A stretch of 64,000 nt of DNA from NCBI RefSeq assembly GCF_032144095.1, contig NZ_JAVSNJ010000001.1, forward strand, positions 186,001 through 250,000, read 5' to 3'. The DNA is from Sphaerochaeta sp032144095. Its GTDB lineage: Bacteria; Spirochaetota; Spirochaetia; Sphaerochaetales; Sphaerochaetaceae. Made by a program: the position numbers and the translations under genes. How positions within the stretch are numbered: the stretch's first letter is position 1; each line of letters opens with the position of its first letter. Shown here one piece after another: positions 25,530 through 34,207 of this stretch. Below the pieces are notes generated by a model. The model saw nothing but the letters and a program-made list of their open reading frames with translations. It made no database searches and had not been told where the DNA came from.

Positions 25530-26627
25530 TTAGTCGTAGAGCAGGCCCTTGATGTCGGCATTGTCCATGTTGGTCTTGTCATAGAACTTTGCACCGGTAT
25601 CAACGTCGCTGACTTTTTCGCCCTTGTATGCCTTGTAGGCAAGCTCGACAGCCTTGAATCCGATCGAATACGGATCCTGGGTGATGGAGCCAAGGAAGTA
25701 GCTGTTGCGTACTGCGTTCTTCTGACCAGCACCAGCATCGTAGCCAATTACGACCACGTCTTTGAATGCTGCGTTTGACTTCAGTGTTGCGCCATCATTG
25801 GTTGCTGCAAGCAGGCCCTTGACGGTAGCTTCATTGGAGCAGAAGATTCCCAGGACATGGTCAGAAGCGATTTTGTTCAATACAGCCTGTGCGGAGTTGG
25901 TAGCATCAGTCATGGCTGTTGAAGCGGGAACGACCATCTCGATGAGGACTTTCTTGCCCATGGTGGGGCTGTCAGAAGCGATGTAGCCAACGTTACCCAT
26001 TACCTTGATGTCGTTCTTGGTAAGTTTTGTCTGGGTTGTGATGAGCTGGATGATGGTGTCGCGGAAGCCTTTTCCACGGCTCAGAAGGGATTCGCCGGAT
26101 GCATCCTGGTTCATGACTACGATCTTAACAGGTTTTGCATCAGTAGCGCTCTCGATTGCTGGCTTGATGATCTCGAACATCTTCTTTGCGGCCATACCGG
26201 CTGCATTGTAGTTGTCGGTGGAAGCAGTTGCCCAGATTGAGCCTGCTGGAGCTTCGGGTACGCCAGAGTCAAAACCGATTACTGGAATACCTTTTGCCTT
26301 GGTTTCCTGCAACTGGTCAAGCACGCTGCTTGTGTTGAGGGCTGCCAATGCAATTGCTACAGGGTTCTTGGCCATGGCGTTGTTCAGCATCTCTACCTGA
26401 ATCTGCACATCGCTTTCCGATGGGGGGCCTTCGAAGGTGATGTCTACGCCATACTGTTTAGCTGCGGCGTTTGCGCCCAACTTAACCTGCTGCCAGAAGT
26501 CATGCTGCTCGCCCTTGGAAACAACTGCGATGTAGGGCTTGCCGCTCTCTTGTGTGGCCTGGGCAAAAATTGGTGCAAAGGATGCAAGAACAATTAAAGC
26601 CAGTAGTAAAACCAAACTCTTTTTCAT
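25530..26627 (-). CDS. RbsB-like sugar ABC transporter substrate-binding protein
   Basis: A 365-aa secreted receptor. The signal peptide is MKKSLVLLLALIVLASFAPIFAQA. The mature Peripla_BP_4 domain shows PYIAVVSKGEQHDFWQQVKLG, split as PYIAVVSKGEQHDF and WQQVKLGANAAAKQYG, then EMLNNAMAKNPVAIALAA, GIPVIGFDSG and FKDVVVIGYDAGAGQKNAV. ATG 26627 follows AGGAGG. It is third in an operon ordered ATPase, permease, receptor, repressor, which differs from the receptor-first order elsewhere in the window. The ligand is not evident; the domain is about 40 residues longer than RbsB. Confidence 0.9.
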   Translation of the reverse strand: MKKSLVLLLALIVLASFAPIFAQATQESGKPYIAVVSKGEQHDFWQQVKLGANAAAKQYGVDITFEGPPSESDVQIQVEMLNNAMAKNPVAIALAALNTSSVLDQLQETKAKGIPVIGFDSGVPEAPAGSIWATASTDNYNAAGMAAKKMFEIIKPAIESATDAKPVKIVVMNQDASGESLLSRGKGFRDTIIQLITTQTKLTKNDIKVMGNVGYIASDSPTMGKKVLIEMVVPASTAMTDATNSAQAVLNKIASDHVLGIFCSNEATVKGLLAATNDGATLKSNAAFKDVVVIGYDAGAGQKNAVRNSYFLGSITQDPYSIGFKAVELAYKAYKGEKVSDVDTGAKFYDKTNMDNADIKGLLYD

Positions 26628-26696
26628 GTGAACCTCCTACGTTCTCCCGAGGGCATACGCCTTCGGATATTCTCACTTTGTCTTGACAAAACAGGG

Positions 26697-27935
26697 CTAT
26701 TTATCCTGAATCGTCATTTGGAACTCCTTTTCTTCAAGAGCAAGACGTGCTCGTTGTTCCTTCTCCTCCTTCCTCATTGATTTATAGGTAGCTTGCATGT
26801 CGCTCTTGATCTTTTGGATCTCACCCCTGATGGCAGCCTTTTTGTGAGGATCTGTCTCCTGGACGAGTTTTTGCTTGTGCTGCTCGATGGCTTGCAGCCT
26901 CTCCTGTTTGAACTGGTCTGCAGGGGTCAGCATCTTTACCTCTGAAGCCTTCTTGTTTCTGTAGATGTCCAGGAGCACTGCCCCGATGACTACAATTCCG
27001 GTAAAGAAGGTCTGGTACTGGGCCTGTAGGTCCATCGAAGGGAGGCCCGAGCGCAACACGCTCATGATGTAGACACCTATCATGGTACCGAAGATTGAGC
27101 CTGCACCACCGGAAAGGGAAGTGCCTCCGATGACCGCCCCTGCTATTGCGTAGAGCTCAAAGCCGGCGCCCTGGGCAGGCATGACGGTGGTGTAGACCGC
27201 GGCAAAGGCGATACCGCCGATTCCAGCGGTGAAGCCTCCGACCACATAGGCCATCATCTCCCATTTCTGTACGTCAACACCGGAGAGCCTGGCTGCATCC
27301 TTGTTCGACCCGATGGCGAATATATAGCGCCCCATCTTGGTCTTGTTCAAAAGGATGTACGCCAGAAATGCGGTAATGAAGAGGACAATGGCACCGGTAG
27401 GTATCGAGGAGTTGTCGACTGTTATGAACTTGAAGATGCTCTTGAACCAGCTGTCCGGGGCCCCACGGGCGGGGAAGGTAGCGCTACGTACGTTGGAGAC
27501 GATCGAGCCAATGCCCAGGCTTATCATCTGGGTGCCGAGGGTGGCTATGAACGGGGGAAGCTTCAGGCGGGAGATCAGGATGCCATTGAGGAAACCGAAG
27601 GCTGTTCCGACAAAGAGAATCAGCAGCAAGGAGAGCCACATAGGCCAGAGCCAGGTCTTGTACGCCGTTCCACCGATGATGGCAGCAGCCATCATGACGG
27701 TACCGCAACTCAGGTCAATGCCCCCTGTTATGATGACAAAGGTAACCCCGATGGCGATGAAGCCGATGTAGTAGGAGGAGTCGAGGATATTGACCAGGGT
27801 GGTGAAGGAGAGGAAGTTCCTTCCGAATATTGAGAAAAAGGCGTAGATGATTATCAAGGCCAGGGGAGCCAGTAGCTTCTGCATGTTGATGATACTCTTA
27901 GTTTCTCTTAGTTCAACATTCTCAATTGTATCCAT
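26697..27935 (-). CDS. RbsC-like sugar permease with long charged C-terminal tail
   Basis: A 412-aa permease. Residues to about 329 are a standard BPD_transp_2 domain: GFIAIGVTFVIITGGIDLSCG, FAIGSNKDAARLSGVDV and GAVIGGTSLSGGAGSIFG, ending IVVIGAVLLDIYRNKK. A further 83 residues follow that are almost entirely Lys, Glu, Gln, Arg and Ala (for example QERLQAIEQHKQKLVQE and MRKEEKEQRARLALEEKEF), predicted by eye to be a cytoplasmic coiled coil. RbsC proteins normally end soon after the last helix. I chose ATG 27935; longer starts overlap the ATPase gene. It may contact the ATPase or a cytoplasmic enzyme. Confidence 0.88.
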   Translation of the reverse strand: MDTIENVELRETKSIINMQKLLAPLALIIIYAFFSIFGRNFLSFTTLVNILDSSYYIGFIAIGVTFVIITGGIDLSCGTVMMAAAIIGGTAYKTWLWPMWLSLLLILFVGTAFGFLNGILISRLKLPPFIATLGTQMISLGIGSIVSNVRSATFPARGAPDSWFKSIFKFITVDNSSIPTGAIVLFITAFLAYILLNKTKMGRYIFAIGSNKDAARLSGVDVQKWEMMAYVVGGFTAGIGGIAFAAVYTTVMPAQGAGFELYAIAGAVIGGTSLSGGAGSIFGTMIGVYIMSVLRSGLPSMDLQAQYQTFFTGIVVIGAVLLDIYRNKKASEVKMLTPADQFKQERLQAIEQHKQKLVQETDPHKKAAIRGEIQKIKSDMQATYKSMRKEEKEQRARLALEEKEFQMTIQDK

Positions 27936-27948
27936 AGTTGCCAAACTC

Positions 27949-29451
27949 CTATTTGTAACGTGTTGCAAGAGCCATGATCTTCTCTTGGGTCGCATCCTCG
28001 ATGTCGAGGATGCCGGTGATCCTGCCTTCGTTCATTACCACGACACGGTCACTCATACGCAAGACCTCTCCCAGTTCCGAGCTGATCATGATGATGGACT
28101 TGCCTTCCTTCACCAGCTCATTCATCAGGGCATAGATCTCGCTCTTTGCCCCGACATCGATTCCCCTAGTCGGTTCGTCGAAGATGAGGATGGAACTGTT
28201 CTTAATCAACCACTTCGCGATGACCACCTTCTGCTGGTTCCCGCCCGAAAGGTTGCGGACATACTGGTCCATCGACGGAGTCTTGATGGAGAGTTTCTGC
28301 ACATATTTTCTTGTCTCGCTTGCCAGAGCCTTCTCATTGAGCAGGAAGGAAGGGGATAGCTCCATATAGGAGGCCATCACCGAGTTCTCTATAACCGATA
28401 GCTTGGTGGCAAGGCCGTAGCGCTTGCGGTCCTCGGAGAGGTAGCCGATACCCAGTTTCACCGCGTCCATCGGGGTGTTTATCAAAACCTTCTTGCCATT
28501 GACCTCAATGGTGCCTGTAGCCTCGTCTTCCCCATAGAGGGCGCGCATGGTCTCAGTCCTTCCGGCTCCCATCAAGCCTGCAAACCCCAGGATCTCACCC
28601 TTATGGAGGCAGAAGCTCACATCCTTGACCTGCTCCCCTGCATTGAGGTTGGTTACCCTCAGCACCTCGGGGGCGTCGGAGGCTACGTTGCTCTTGCTTT
28701 TGGGCTGCTCATAGATGACCCGTCCGACCATCATGTTGATCATCTCTTCCTTGGTCAGTTCGCTGGTATTCCTCGTCCCTACGAGTTCTCCGTCCCGGAG
28801 GACGGTGATGCGGTCGGATATCACCCCGATCTCATCGAGGCGGTGGGAGATGTAGATCATCGCCACACCCTTGGAGGCTAGGTCGCGCATGATGGTAAAG
28901 AGGTCCTCGATCTCGGCATCGGTGAGGGCTGCTGTAGGTTCGTCGAGGATGAGGACCTTGAGGTTGTAGCTCACCGCCTTGGCTATCTCGACCATCTGCT
29001 GCTTGCCTACGGTAAGCCTGCCAAGCTTGAGTTCGACATCGATGTTCATGTTCAGCTTTGCCAGCAGTTGCTTTGCCTTCCGGTTCTGTTCCTTCTCGTC
29101 GAGGAGCAGGCCGTTGAGCTTGGTCGATTCCCGACCTATGAACAGGTTCTGTGCCACGCTGAGGTGGTCCATCATGTTCAGTTCCTGGTGGACGATGGCA
29201 ATCCCTGCATTGAGGGCTTGCTTGGGGCTGTGTGGATTGAACAGCTTGCCCATATAGTGAATCTCACCGGAATCCTTGGGAAAGATCCCCGTAAGGGCTT
29301 TCATGAGTGTTGATTTTCCAGCTCCATTTTCACCAACCAGGGCATGGATCTCTCCCTCCCTAAGGTCGAAATCTACCTGTTTCAGAGCATGAACGCCGGA
29401 AAAGCGCTTGTCTATGGCTTTCATTGACAACACAATATTGTTCAAAGCCAC
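27949..29451 (-). CDS. RbsA-like sugar ABC transporter ATP-binding protein (tandem domains)
   Basis: A 500-aa double-cassette ATPase. The first cassette has VGENGAGKSTLMKALTG, LTVGKQQMVEIAKAV and KVLILDEPTAALTDAE. The second has the reduced Walker A GFAGLMGAGRTE, then NLSGGNQQKVVIAKWL and ILIFDEPTRGIDVGAK. It is the first gene of the operon; a promoter and a LacI-type palindrome lie about 90-130 bases upstream. The start is uncertain: GTG 29451 is very close to the G-rich ribosome site, TTG 29445 is better spaced, and ATG 29421 (MKAIDKRF) is where homology begins. The sugar is unknown. Confidence 0.9.
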   Translation of the reverse strand: MALNNIVLSMKAIDKRFSGVHALKQVDFDLREGEIHALVGENGAGKSTLMKALTGIFPKDSGEIHYMGKLFNPHSPKQALNAGIAIVHQELNMMDHLSVAQNLFIGRESTKLNGLLLDEKEQNRKAKQLLAKLNMNIDVELKLGRLTVGKQQMVEIAKAVSYNLKVLILDEPTAALTDAEIEDLFTIMRDLASKGVAMIYISHRLDEIGVISDRITVLRDGELVGTRNTSELTKEEMINMMVGRVIYEQPKSKSNVASDAPEVLRVTNLNAGEQVKDVSFCLHKGEILGFAGLMGAGRTETMRALYGEDEATGTIEVNGKKVLINTPMDAVKLGIGYLSEDRKRYGLATKLSVIENSVMASYMELSPSFLLNEKALASETRKYVQKLSIKTPSMDQYVRNLSGGNQQKVVIAKWLIKNSSILIFDEPTRGIDVGAKSEIYALMNELVKEGKSIIMISSELGEVLRMSDRVVVMNEGRITGILDIEDATQEKIMALATRYK

Positions 29452-29534
29452 CCCCCCTCGTATAGTCGTTGCAACTTGTATTCCAGTTTCTCCAGTATCC
29501 TGTTGGGTATGCCTGCTAAACCCCTATAGACAAA

Positions 29535-29562
29535 TCATTACATGTAAAATGTGGGTTGTCAA
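29535..29562 (-). promoter_or_regulatory. Promoter of the RbsABC-type operon
   Basis: On the reverse strand TTGACA (29562-29557), a 16-base spacer and TAATGA (29540-29535) lie about 85 bases before the ATPase start. The LacI-type palindrome is 6 bases upstream of the -35 box. Confidence 0.6.
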
Positions 29563-29568
29563 GAAAAA

Positions 29569-29584
29569 TTGTAAACGTTTACAA
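29569..29584. promoter_or_regulatory. LacI-family operator palindrome
   Basis: TTGTAAACGTTTACAA is a perfect 16-bp palindrome with the central CG usual for LacI/GalR sites. It adjoins the operon promoter, and the operon's last gene encodes a LacI-family protein, so it is very likely that protein's site. Confidence 0.82.
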
Positions 29585-29895
29585 GTTAGGGTGAACCCTC
29601 ATTTTAGCTCTGGTTTTTTTCGGTATTCCCCCATTGAAATAGCAAATCTGTAGTAGGAATTCCCTGTCAGGATGGCTCTGTACAGCAGAGGGTTGCCTTG
29701 CAGAAAAGGGGAAAAATGGGTGCATTGGAAACCCGGAAAATCCCTAGGGAAATGGCCTTTTGGGCTCTGTAGTGAAGGAATGAGGTATTGGTGTGGGACA
29801 GCCGGAAGCTCGAGCTGTGCATGTAGCAATCAGGGGCTACAGGGCAGGTCCCCATACTCGATCGTATGGGGAACCTGAGGCGGTGGAGATAGGTT
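29585..29895. other. Gene-free stretch with a strong hairpin
   Basis: No open reading frame here has a ribosome site or a recognisable product. The only clear structure is CCCCATAC/GTATGGGG, extended by CAGGT/ACCTG (29845-29877). It lies just past the stop of the minus-strand gene 29896-30537 and may end its transcript, although it has no T-run. Confidence 0.5.
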
Positions 29896-30537
29896 TCAGT
29901 TGATGATCTTGATGCAGGGTCCATGGCCGGAGGCAACAAAGGAGGGGTGCAAACCCTTCAGGTCTTCCACCATCTTGGTCTGCATCGCAAGGTTTGGGAG
30001 CTGGTCGGCCCCGCTAGCCTGTATAGCCTCTTTCCAGCTGCTCTCAACAACTATTCCCTGGGTTTCACCCATCTGGAACATCAGGTCGCTGGTAAAGAGG
30101 ATGCCACGCTTTTCTTCTAGGAAAAGGACGCCTTCCCACATATGCATCTCGGAGGGGTAGGCTATGGTTGTAAATGTAAAATCGTTTCCCGATAGCCGTT
30201 CCCCCGGTTTCTTGATGATGACCTTCTGTGCAAGCCCGAAGCCCCAGAGCTGGCGAGCTGTGATTTCCGAGCAGACGGGAACTGCCTCAGGATACGCCTT
30301 CAGCACTACAGCCAGCCCTCCGCATTCGTCTGATTCGAAATGTGATATGAGAATGTACTTGAGCGACTTTCCGCCAAGCAGCTTCTGTATCTGGGGCAGG
30401 GTCGCCTGGGCCTGTGTAATGGCTCCTGTCTGGATAAGGGCAGGCTCTTCGGTAAGCAAGAGGTACTGGTGGACTGAGAGCCTTATGGGCTGCAACAGTT
30501 CGGTAAACTGATAGAGGTCAGGGTAGATTTTTGCCAT
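29896..30537 (-). CDS. Flavodiiron-type metallo-beta-lactamase-fold protein
   Basis: A 213-aa stand-alone MBL-fold domain of the ODP/flavodiiron type. ISHFESDECGG corresponds to the H-x-E-x-D metal motif of flavodiiron proteins. ITARQLWGF, SEMHMWEGVLFLEEKRGILFTSDLMFQ and ASGHGPCI supply the further strands and the late histidine; the longest run is split as SEMHMWEGVLF and LEEKRGILFTSDLMF. The flavodoxin domain of full flavodiiron proteins is missing, so electrons must come from a separate partner, or the protein is a hydrolase. The ribosome site is weak (GGAAAC). It precedes no close neighbour on its strand: the reductase gene upstream ends 143 bases away. Confidence 0.78.
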   Translation of the reverse strand: MAKIYPDLYQFTELLQPIRLSVHQYLLLTEEPALIQTGAITQAQATLPQIQKLLGGKSLKYILISHFESDECGGLAVVLKAYPEAVPVCSEITARQLWGFGLAQKVIIKKPGERLSGNDFTFTTIAYPSEMHMWEGVLFLEEKRGILFTSDLMFQMGETQGIVVESSWKEAIQASGADQLPNLAMQTKMVEDLKGLHPSFVASGHGPCIKIIN

Positions 30538-30680
30538 GGGTACGTTTCCTTATGGATGTCCAGGGAACTTGGAATTCCCTACCTCTGAACGTATGGCTTT
30601 CTGGTTCCGATTGTCAAGGGAACCAGTCGGATATTGTTTTCTCTCCGACGGAGAAAGGCGCGACCGGTAGGGCAGACCCA

Positions 30681-31685
30681 TTAGGGGAAGAGCTTCAGGT
30701 TTGCCATCTCTGGGCGAAGCTCCTTGGCCTCGATCCGGGCGATGATATCGATCACCCTATCGTTTATGGGGGTGGGGACATTGACCTTCCTCGCCTGCTG
30801 GCTGAGTACTCCGTTGATGGCCCCTACCTCGCAGGGTTTGTCCTTCTCAATGTCCTGGAGCATGCTGGGGCGTATTGCCCTATGCTTTTTCATGGCTATC
30901 GGGATAAGGTGGAAGGCGAACCATTTCTTGACGGGGCCCGAGTAGTCGAACAGCTTGACGATATCCTTTCCCTGCACCGGCTCGATCGTTACCCCTGAAG
31001 CCTTGGCCGTGTCGATGCACTCCTTCATGATCCTCTGCACCAGGGCCCTTGCCTCCTTGTTGGCGGTGATGTCCCCATAGGTGCCACCCACAACCGTTCC
31101 CATGCCGCTGAATGCGGTATTGATCAATAGCTTTGACCACCGTGCACCGAGGAAGTTCCTGTCTATCGTAACAATCCCCATGTTCCGAAGTATCTCTGCG
31201 ATCGTCTCCAGTGCCTGTTGGTTGTACCCCTCCACCATCCCCAGGTCAAAGGTGAGGCTGTCGGGTTCGCTTGTCAGCTCCGCAACTCCGGCCCCCTGTA
31301 GGGTGGAGCCCCAGCCGATGGTGCACCCTGCAACCCGCCCCTTGCCCAGGACCTCTGCAAGACCTGGTTCAGGCAGTCCGTTTTGCATGGTGCAGAGCAT
31401 GCCCTTGGGGTCGAGGTAGTCCTTGAGGAAGAGGGCTACCGAGTGGTTCTCCGTCTGTTTGGTCAAGAGGAAGATGAGGTCGTACGTTCCTTGCATTTCT
31501 GACGGCAACAGGGCTTTGACGGGAACGGAAAAAGCGACCTTTCCCACAACCTTGGCCCCGTTGGCCTGTAGGGCTGCGACATGGGCCTTGTTTCGGGTGA
31601 TGAGGTCGACATCAACCCCTTGTTTTGCGAGATAGGCTCCAAGGATGGTTCCCAAGGAACCTGCCCCATATATTGCAATTCTCAT
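30681..31685 (-). CDS. Ketopantoate reductase-like (ApbA/PanE family) protein
   Basis: A 334-aa two-domain NADP-dependent reductase. MRIAIYGAGSLGTILGAYLAK is the Rossmann glycine motif with its following basic region (LITRNKAHVAAL). NG in CTMQNGLPEP and the lysine in GARWSKLLINTAFS fit the catalytic residues of the family, and PSMLQDIEKDKPCEVGAING is the conserved C-terminal signature. Ketopantoate is the classic substrate, but the family also includes reductases of other 2-oxo acids. ATG 31685 has AAAAGGAG. It lies 27 bases after the AEC transporter gene in the same direction, so the pair may import or export and reduce an organic acid. Confidence 0.86.
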   Translation of the reverse strand: MRIAIYGAGSLGTILGAYLAKQGVDVDLITRNKAHVAALQANGAKVVGKVAFSVPVKALLPSEMQGTYDLIFLLTKQTENHSVALFLKDYLDPKGMLCTMQNGLPEPGLAEVLGKGRVAGCTIGWGSTLQGAGVAELTSEPDSLTFDLGMVEGYNQQALETIAEILRNMGIVTIDRNFLGARWSKLLINTAFSGMGTVVGGTYGDITANKEARALVQRIMKECIDTAKASGVTIEPVQGKDIVKLFDYSGPVKKWFAFHLIPIAMKKHRAIRPSMLQDIEKDKPCEVGAINGVLSQQARKVNVPTPINDRVIDIIARIEAKELRPEMANLKLFP

Positions 31686-31712
31686 GAGAGTTCTCCTTTT
31701 CGTAAGTAGATG

Positions 31713-32633
31713 TTATACATAGATTGCAGTTGCCGCCATCACCAGGAGGATGGAGGCAAGGGTGTCCATCGAGAGGGTGCTGTCGACATAATCGGCATTC
31801 GCTTTGTCCCCTGCCTTCATGAAGATGGTGATGATGAAAGGTGGCGGGGTGAGGCACATCACCAGCACTGCGTAGCGGTAGATGCTCGGCATGCCTAGCA
31901 ACCCTCCTACGAGCCAGTGGTTGATGGCCAGGGCAAAGAGGAGCAGCAGGACCCTCCTGGCAAGGATGGTCTTCAGGGCCAGGGCCAATCCCTCTTTCCT
32001 GAAATGGATCCCATAGCCGATGGAGATGGCTATGAGTGGGACGGTCAGGTTGGCGAGCAGGGCTATGAACTCTCCTATGGCACCAAGGAGAGGGTTGGGC
32101 TCGACGTTCTTGCCGAACAGGCTCACGGCGATGCCCAAAAAGATGGCGATGATCACCGGCGAGGTGATGAACTGCCGCAGCAGGACCGCCCTGTTGTGCA
32201 CCCCGTCCCTCTCCTTGATGAGGAAGGCGATGAGTACGAAGAAGACGAACACTACCTGGCCCATGTCGACCAAGGCCAGCTTGCCGATGTTCTCGCTTCC
32301 ATAGACGGAGATGAAGAGGGCATAGCCGAGCATCCCCATCTCAAAGCCGCCCATCATGAGGGGGAAATAGGGGGAGGATATCCCAAGGGGTTTTGCAAGG
32401 GCCTTGCCAAGCAGGAGCATGACCAGGCAGAGCAGGAAGATGGTTGCAACCAGCAAGAGGTACCGCCCTTCGATCTCCACTGTGGAGAAGGCCTGGAACA
32501 TCAGGGCAGGGAGGGCAAGGTCGGAGACGACCCGCTTGATGCCGGCTATGGCGGAAGCGGAGAAGCTTCCAGACCTCTGAAGGAGGAAACCCAATACGAA
32601 CAACATAAGGATAGGAAGTATCGACCACATCAT
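31713..32633 (-). CDS. AEC-family (auxin efflux carrier-like) transporter
   Basis: A 306-aa integral membrane protein with about ten hydrophobic helices in two halves, the normal AEC size. It starts MMWSILPILMLFVLGFLLQR and has VVSDLALPALMFQAFS in the first half and YAVLVMCLTPPPFIITIF in the second, where prolines break the helix as in the family. Bacterial AEC carriers move malate, malonate and similar acids. ATG 32633 follows GGTGGTGAC; longer starts lack a site and would add a hydrophilic leader. It is the first gene of a pair with the ketopantoate-reductase-like gene. Confidence 0.88.
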   Translation of the reverse strand: MMWSILPILMLFVLGFLLQRSGSFSASAIAGIKRVVSDLALPALMFQAFSTVEIEGRYLLLVATIFLLCLVMLLLGKALAKPLGISSPYFPLMMGGFEMGMLGYALFISVYGSENIGKLALVDMGQVVFVFFVLIAFLIKERDGVHNRAVLLRQFITSPVIIAIFLGIAVSLFGKNVEPNPLLGAIGEFIALLANLTVPLIAISIGYGIHFRKEGLALALKTILARRVLLLLFALAINHWLVGGLLGMPSIYRYAVLVMCLTPPPFIITIFMKAGDKANADYVDSTLSMDTLASILLVMAATAIYV

Positions 32634-32730
32634 GTCACCACCTTGCACCGAAGCTTGAAATGATACAGGAAACGGTATCACACAAGGGGAGCGCTCGCAA
32701 GGTTTTGCAGAGCTGACAGGTCCCAATCGC

Positions 32731-32760
32731 TTGACAGATGTAGTTTCTGGTCCCTATACT
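32731..32760 (+). promoter_or_regulatory. Strong sigma-70-type promoter
   Basis: TTGACA (32731-32736), an 18-base spacer and TATACT (32755-32760). It faces the tiny ORF at 32830 and the hypothetical gene at 33132, about 365 bases downstream. Confidence 0.65.
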
Positions 32761-32829
32761 TTGGCTAACGACGTGATTTACAAGCCAACTTGCAGCGTCG
32801 AAAAACAAATCGCTAAATAGGAGCCCGAC

Positions 32830-32916
32830 ATGTCTTGGTACGGTAAAACACATGCAACCTTTCGATCCTCTCCCTTCTTTGTGGGCCTTCCTGTGCGTAC
32901 AGGAGGTCAGCCATGA
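32830..32916 (+). CDS. Possible 28-aa small protein or leader peptide
   Basis: ATG 32830 is preceded by TAGGAG with 6-base spacing and lies about 65 bases downstream of a strong promoter. The product would begin MSWYGKTHATFRSSPF and end RTGGQP. Near its end AGGAGG is followed by ATG 32912, which overlaps the stop as ATGA and opens a five-codon ORF. No homologue is known to me. It may be a real small protein, a regulatory leader, or chance. Confidence 0.3.
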   Translation: MSWYGKTHATFRSSPFFVGLPVRTGGQP

Positions 32917-33131
32917 GGTGTTCCTAGCCATCATCCAAAAAGAACGAATGATCAGGAACCTTGGACCTACAAGCGTAGGCATTGATCCTTGTGCCCTCAC
33001 GACCCGTGGGAAAATGGGCAAGGGAGAGGTGCAACCATAGGCTACACAGTTCATGGTTGAAATACCCGACAAGAGCCATAGATCATGGTCCATGCACTAT
33101 GGCCTCAGAAAGAATAGGTAGGAGATATAGC

Positions 33132-33596
33132 ATGAAATATGAAACACGCATGAAGTTTGACAAACACCTCATCAGTGAGGAATATGTGATCGACAATACG
33201 GCGTATAGGGCTGAGTTTGAGATCTACCCTTTGGGTTTTTGCTCAGGAATGGCAGGATATAGCAAATATAGTGTGGGCTTTGCCCTCTACGAAGGGGCGG
33301 CAGAATTCCCAATCGGGAGTGTGTACATCAGGTTTCCCATGTTGCAGAGCTCCGATATCACCAACGAGGAGCAGATGGTGGAACCTTGCACTGTCCATTG
33401 GAGGGAGCATCCAGTGCCTAGGTTCACCCCTTTTGCCGAGAGGGAGATACGGAGGGTGGTCACTGAGTTCATCCGTCAGAGGAAGGCATGCACCATCTTG
33501 GGTTTCCCTGTGACGAGCTTCAGTGTCAGCGTTGGTTCCCAGGACAGAAATGGGAGGGGGCGAGCCTTTCCGCGGGGGATGGTACATACTCTGTAG
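33132..33596 (+). CDS. Hypothetical protein
   Basis: I do not recognise this 154-aa protein. ATG 33132 follows GTAGGAGATATAGC, a good site, and base use is like the neighbouring genes. No signal peptide or membrane helix is visible. It has GFALYEGAAEFPIGSVYIRF, a beta-rich middle, and a basic end (FIRQRKACTILGFPVTSFSV then GRGRAFPRGMVHTL). A hairpin follows the gene at 33641-33670. It is divergent from the AEC/reductase pair and convergent with the xdh operon. Confidence 0.6.
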   Translation: MKYETRMKFDKHLISEEYVIDNTAYRAEFEIYPLGFCSGMAGYSKYSVGFALYEGAAEFPIGSVYIRFPMLQSSDITNEEQMVEPCTVHWREHPVPRFTPFAEREIRRVVTEFIRQRKACTILGFPVTSFSVSVGSQDRNGRGRAFPRGMVHTL

Positions 33597-33640
33597 GGGT
33601 GTAGGTATAGGCCCTTCTGTATCTGCATTGGTACAAAGTT

Positions 33641-33670
33641 CTGCCGCTCTCTGGGATCAGGGAGCGGCAG
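33641..33670. terminator. Hairpin between convergent genes
   Basis: CTGCCGCTC pairs with GAGCGGCAG over a 12-base loop. No T-run follows on either strand, so it may be a weak or Rho-assisted end, or an mRNA stabiliser. Confidence 0.5.
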
Positions 33671-33715
33671 GGCTTGTTGTGATTAGATGATCAGGGACCC
33701 TCTGGAAAATACCTG

Positions 33716-34207
33716 CTATTTGGCCTTCTTTTCCTCAATCCTCTTGTGCTGGGTCTTCTCGATCGCATTGATGATCTTTTCATAGCCCGTGCATCGGCAG
33801 AGATTTCCTGCAACCTGCTTGCGGATGTCATCCCTGCTGGTTGGTTCTTCACTGTTGATGATGGGCACCGATGCCATGATGAAGCCTGGGGTGCAGAATC
33901 CACACTGCACTGCCCCTTCATCGATGAAGGCCTGCTGGATGTCCGAGATCGCTCCCTTCTTGTCCGAAAGACCCTCAAGGGTGAGGATGGTCTTTCCCTC
34001 GGCCCATACTGCAAGGTAGATGCAGGAGTTGAAGGGCTTGCCGTCGATGAGGACGGTGCATGCTCCGCACTCACCTACATCGCAGCCGTGCTTGATGCTG
34101 TCCAGCCCCTCCTGCCCTCTGAGCATGTCGGAGAGGGAGGAGCGGATGTCCACTGTATATTCTCGTTTCTTACCGTTTACGGTACAGGGTATGGTTTTCT
34201 TAGCCAT
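33716..34207 (-). CDS. xdhC: Xanthine dehydrogenase iron-sulfur subunit
   Basis: A 163-aa subunit with two [2Fe-2S] clusters. HGCDVGECGACTVLIDG with the fourth cysteine in NSCIYLAV forms the plant-type cluster; QCGFCTPGF and NLCRCTGYEKI form the second. It passes electrons from the molybdenum site to the FAD subunit. ATG 34207 follows GGAGGAAAGATCA and overlaps the FAD-subunit stop by 8 bases. The order molybdenum, FAD, Fe-S matches E. coli xdhABC. The enzyme likely oxidises hypoxanthine, xanthine or another N-heterocycle. Confidence 0.93.
   Translation of the reverse strand: MAKKTIPCTVNGKKREYTVDIRSSLSDMLRGQEGLDSIKHGCDVGECGACTVLIDGKPFNSCIYLAVWAEGKTILTLEGLSDKKGAISDIQQAFIDEGAVQCGFCTPGFIMASVPIINSEEPTSRDDIRKQVAGNLCRCTGYEKIINAIEKTQHKRIEEKKAK

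Larger units (their letters stand above)
32634..33131. other. Gene-poor stretch with promoter and tiny ORF
   Basis: This 498-base interval between divergent genes holds a near-consensus plus-strand promoter (32731-32760), a 28-codon ORF with its own ribosome site (32830-32916) and several short hairpins (for example CCTAC/GTAGG near 32968-32980). Nothing longer looks coding. Confidence 0.55.

Noticed and set aside
29585..29895. Small frames on both strands upstream of the RbsABC-type operon
   Set aside because: They overlap a strong hairpin and lack start signals; nothing supports translation.
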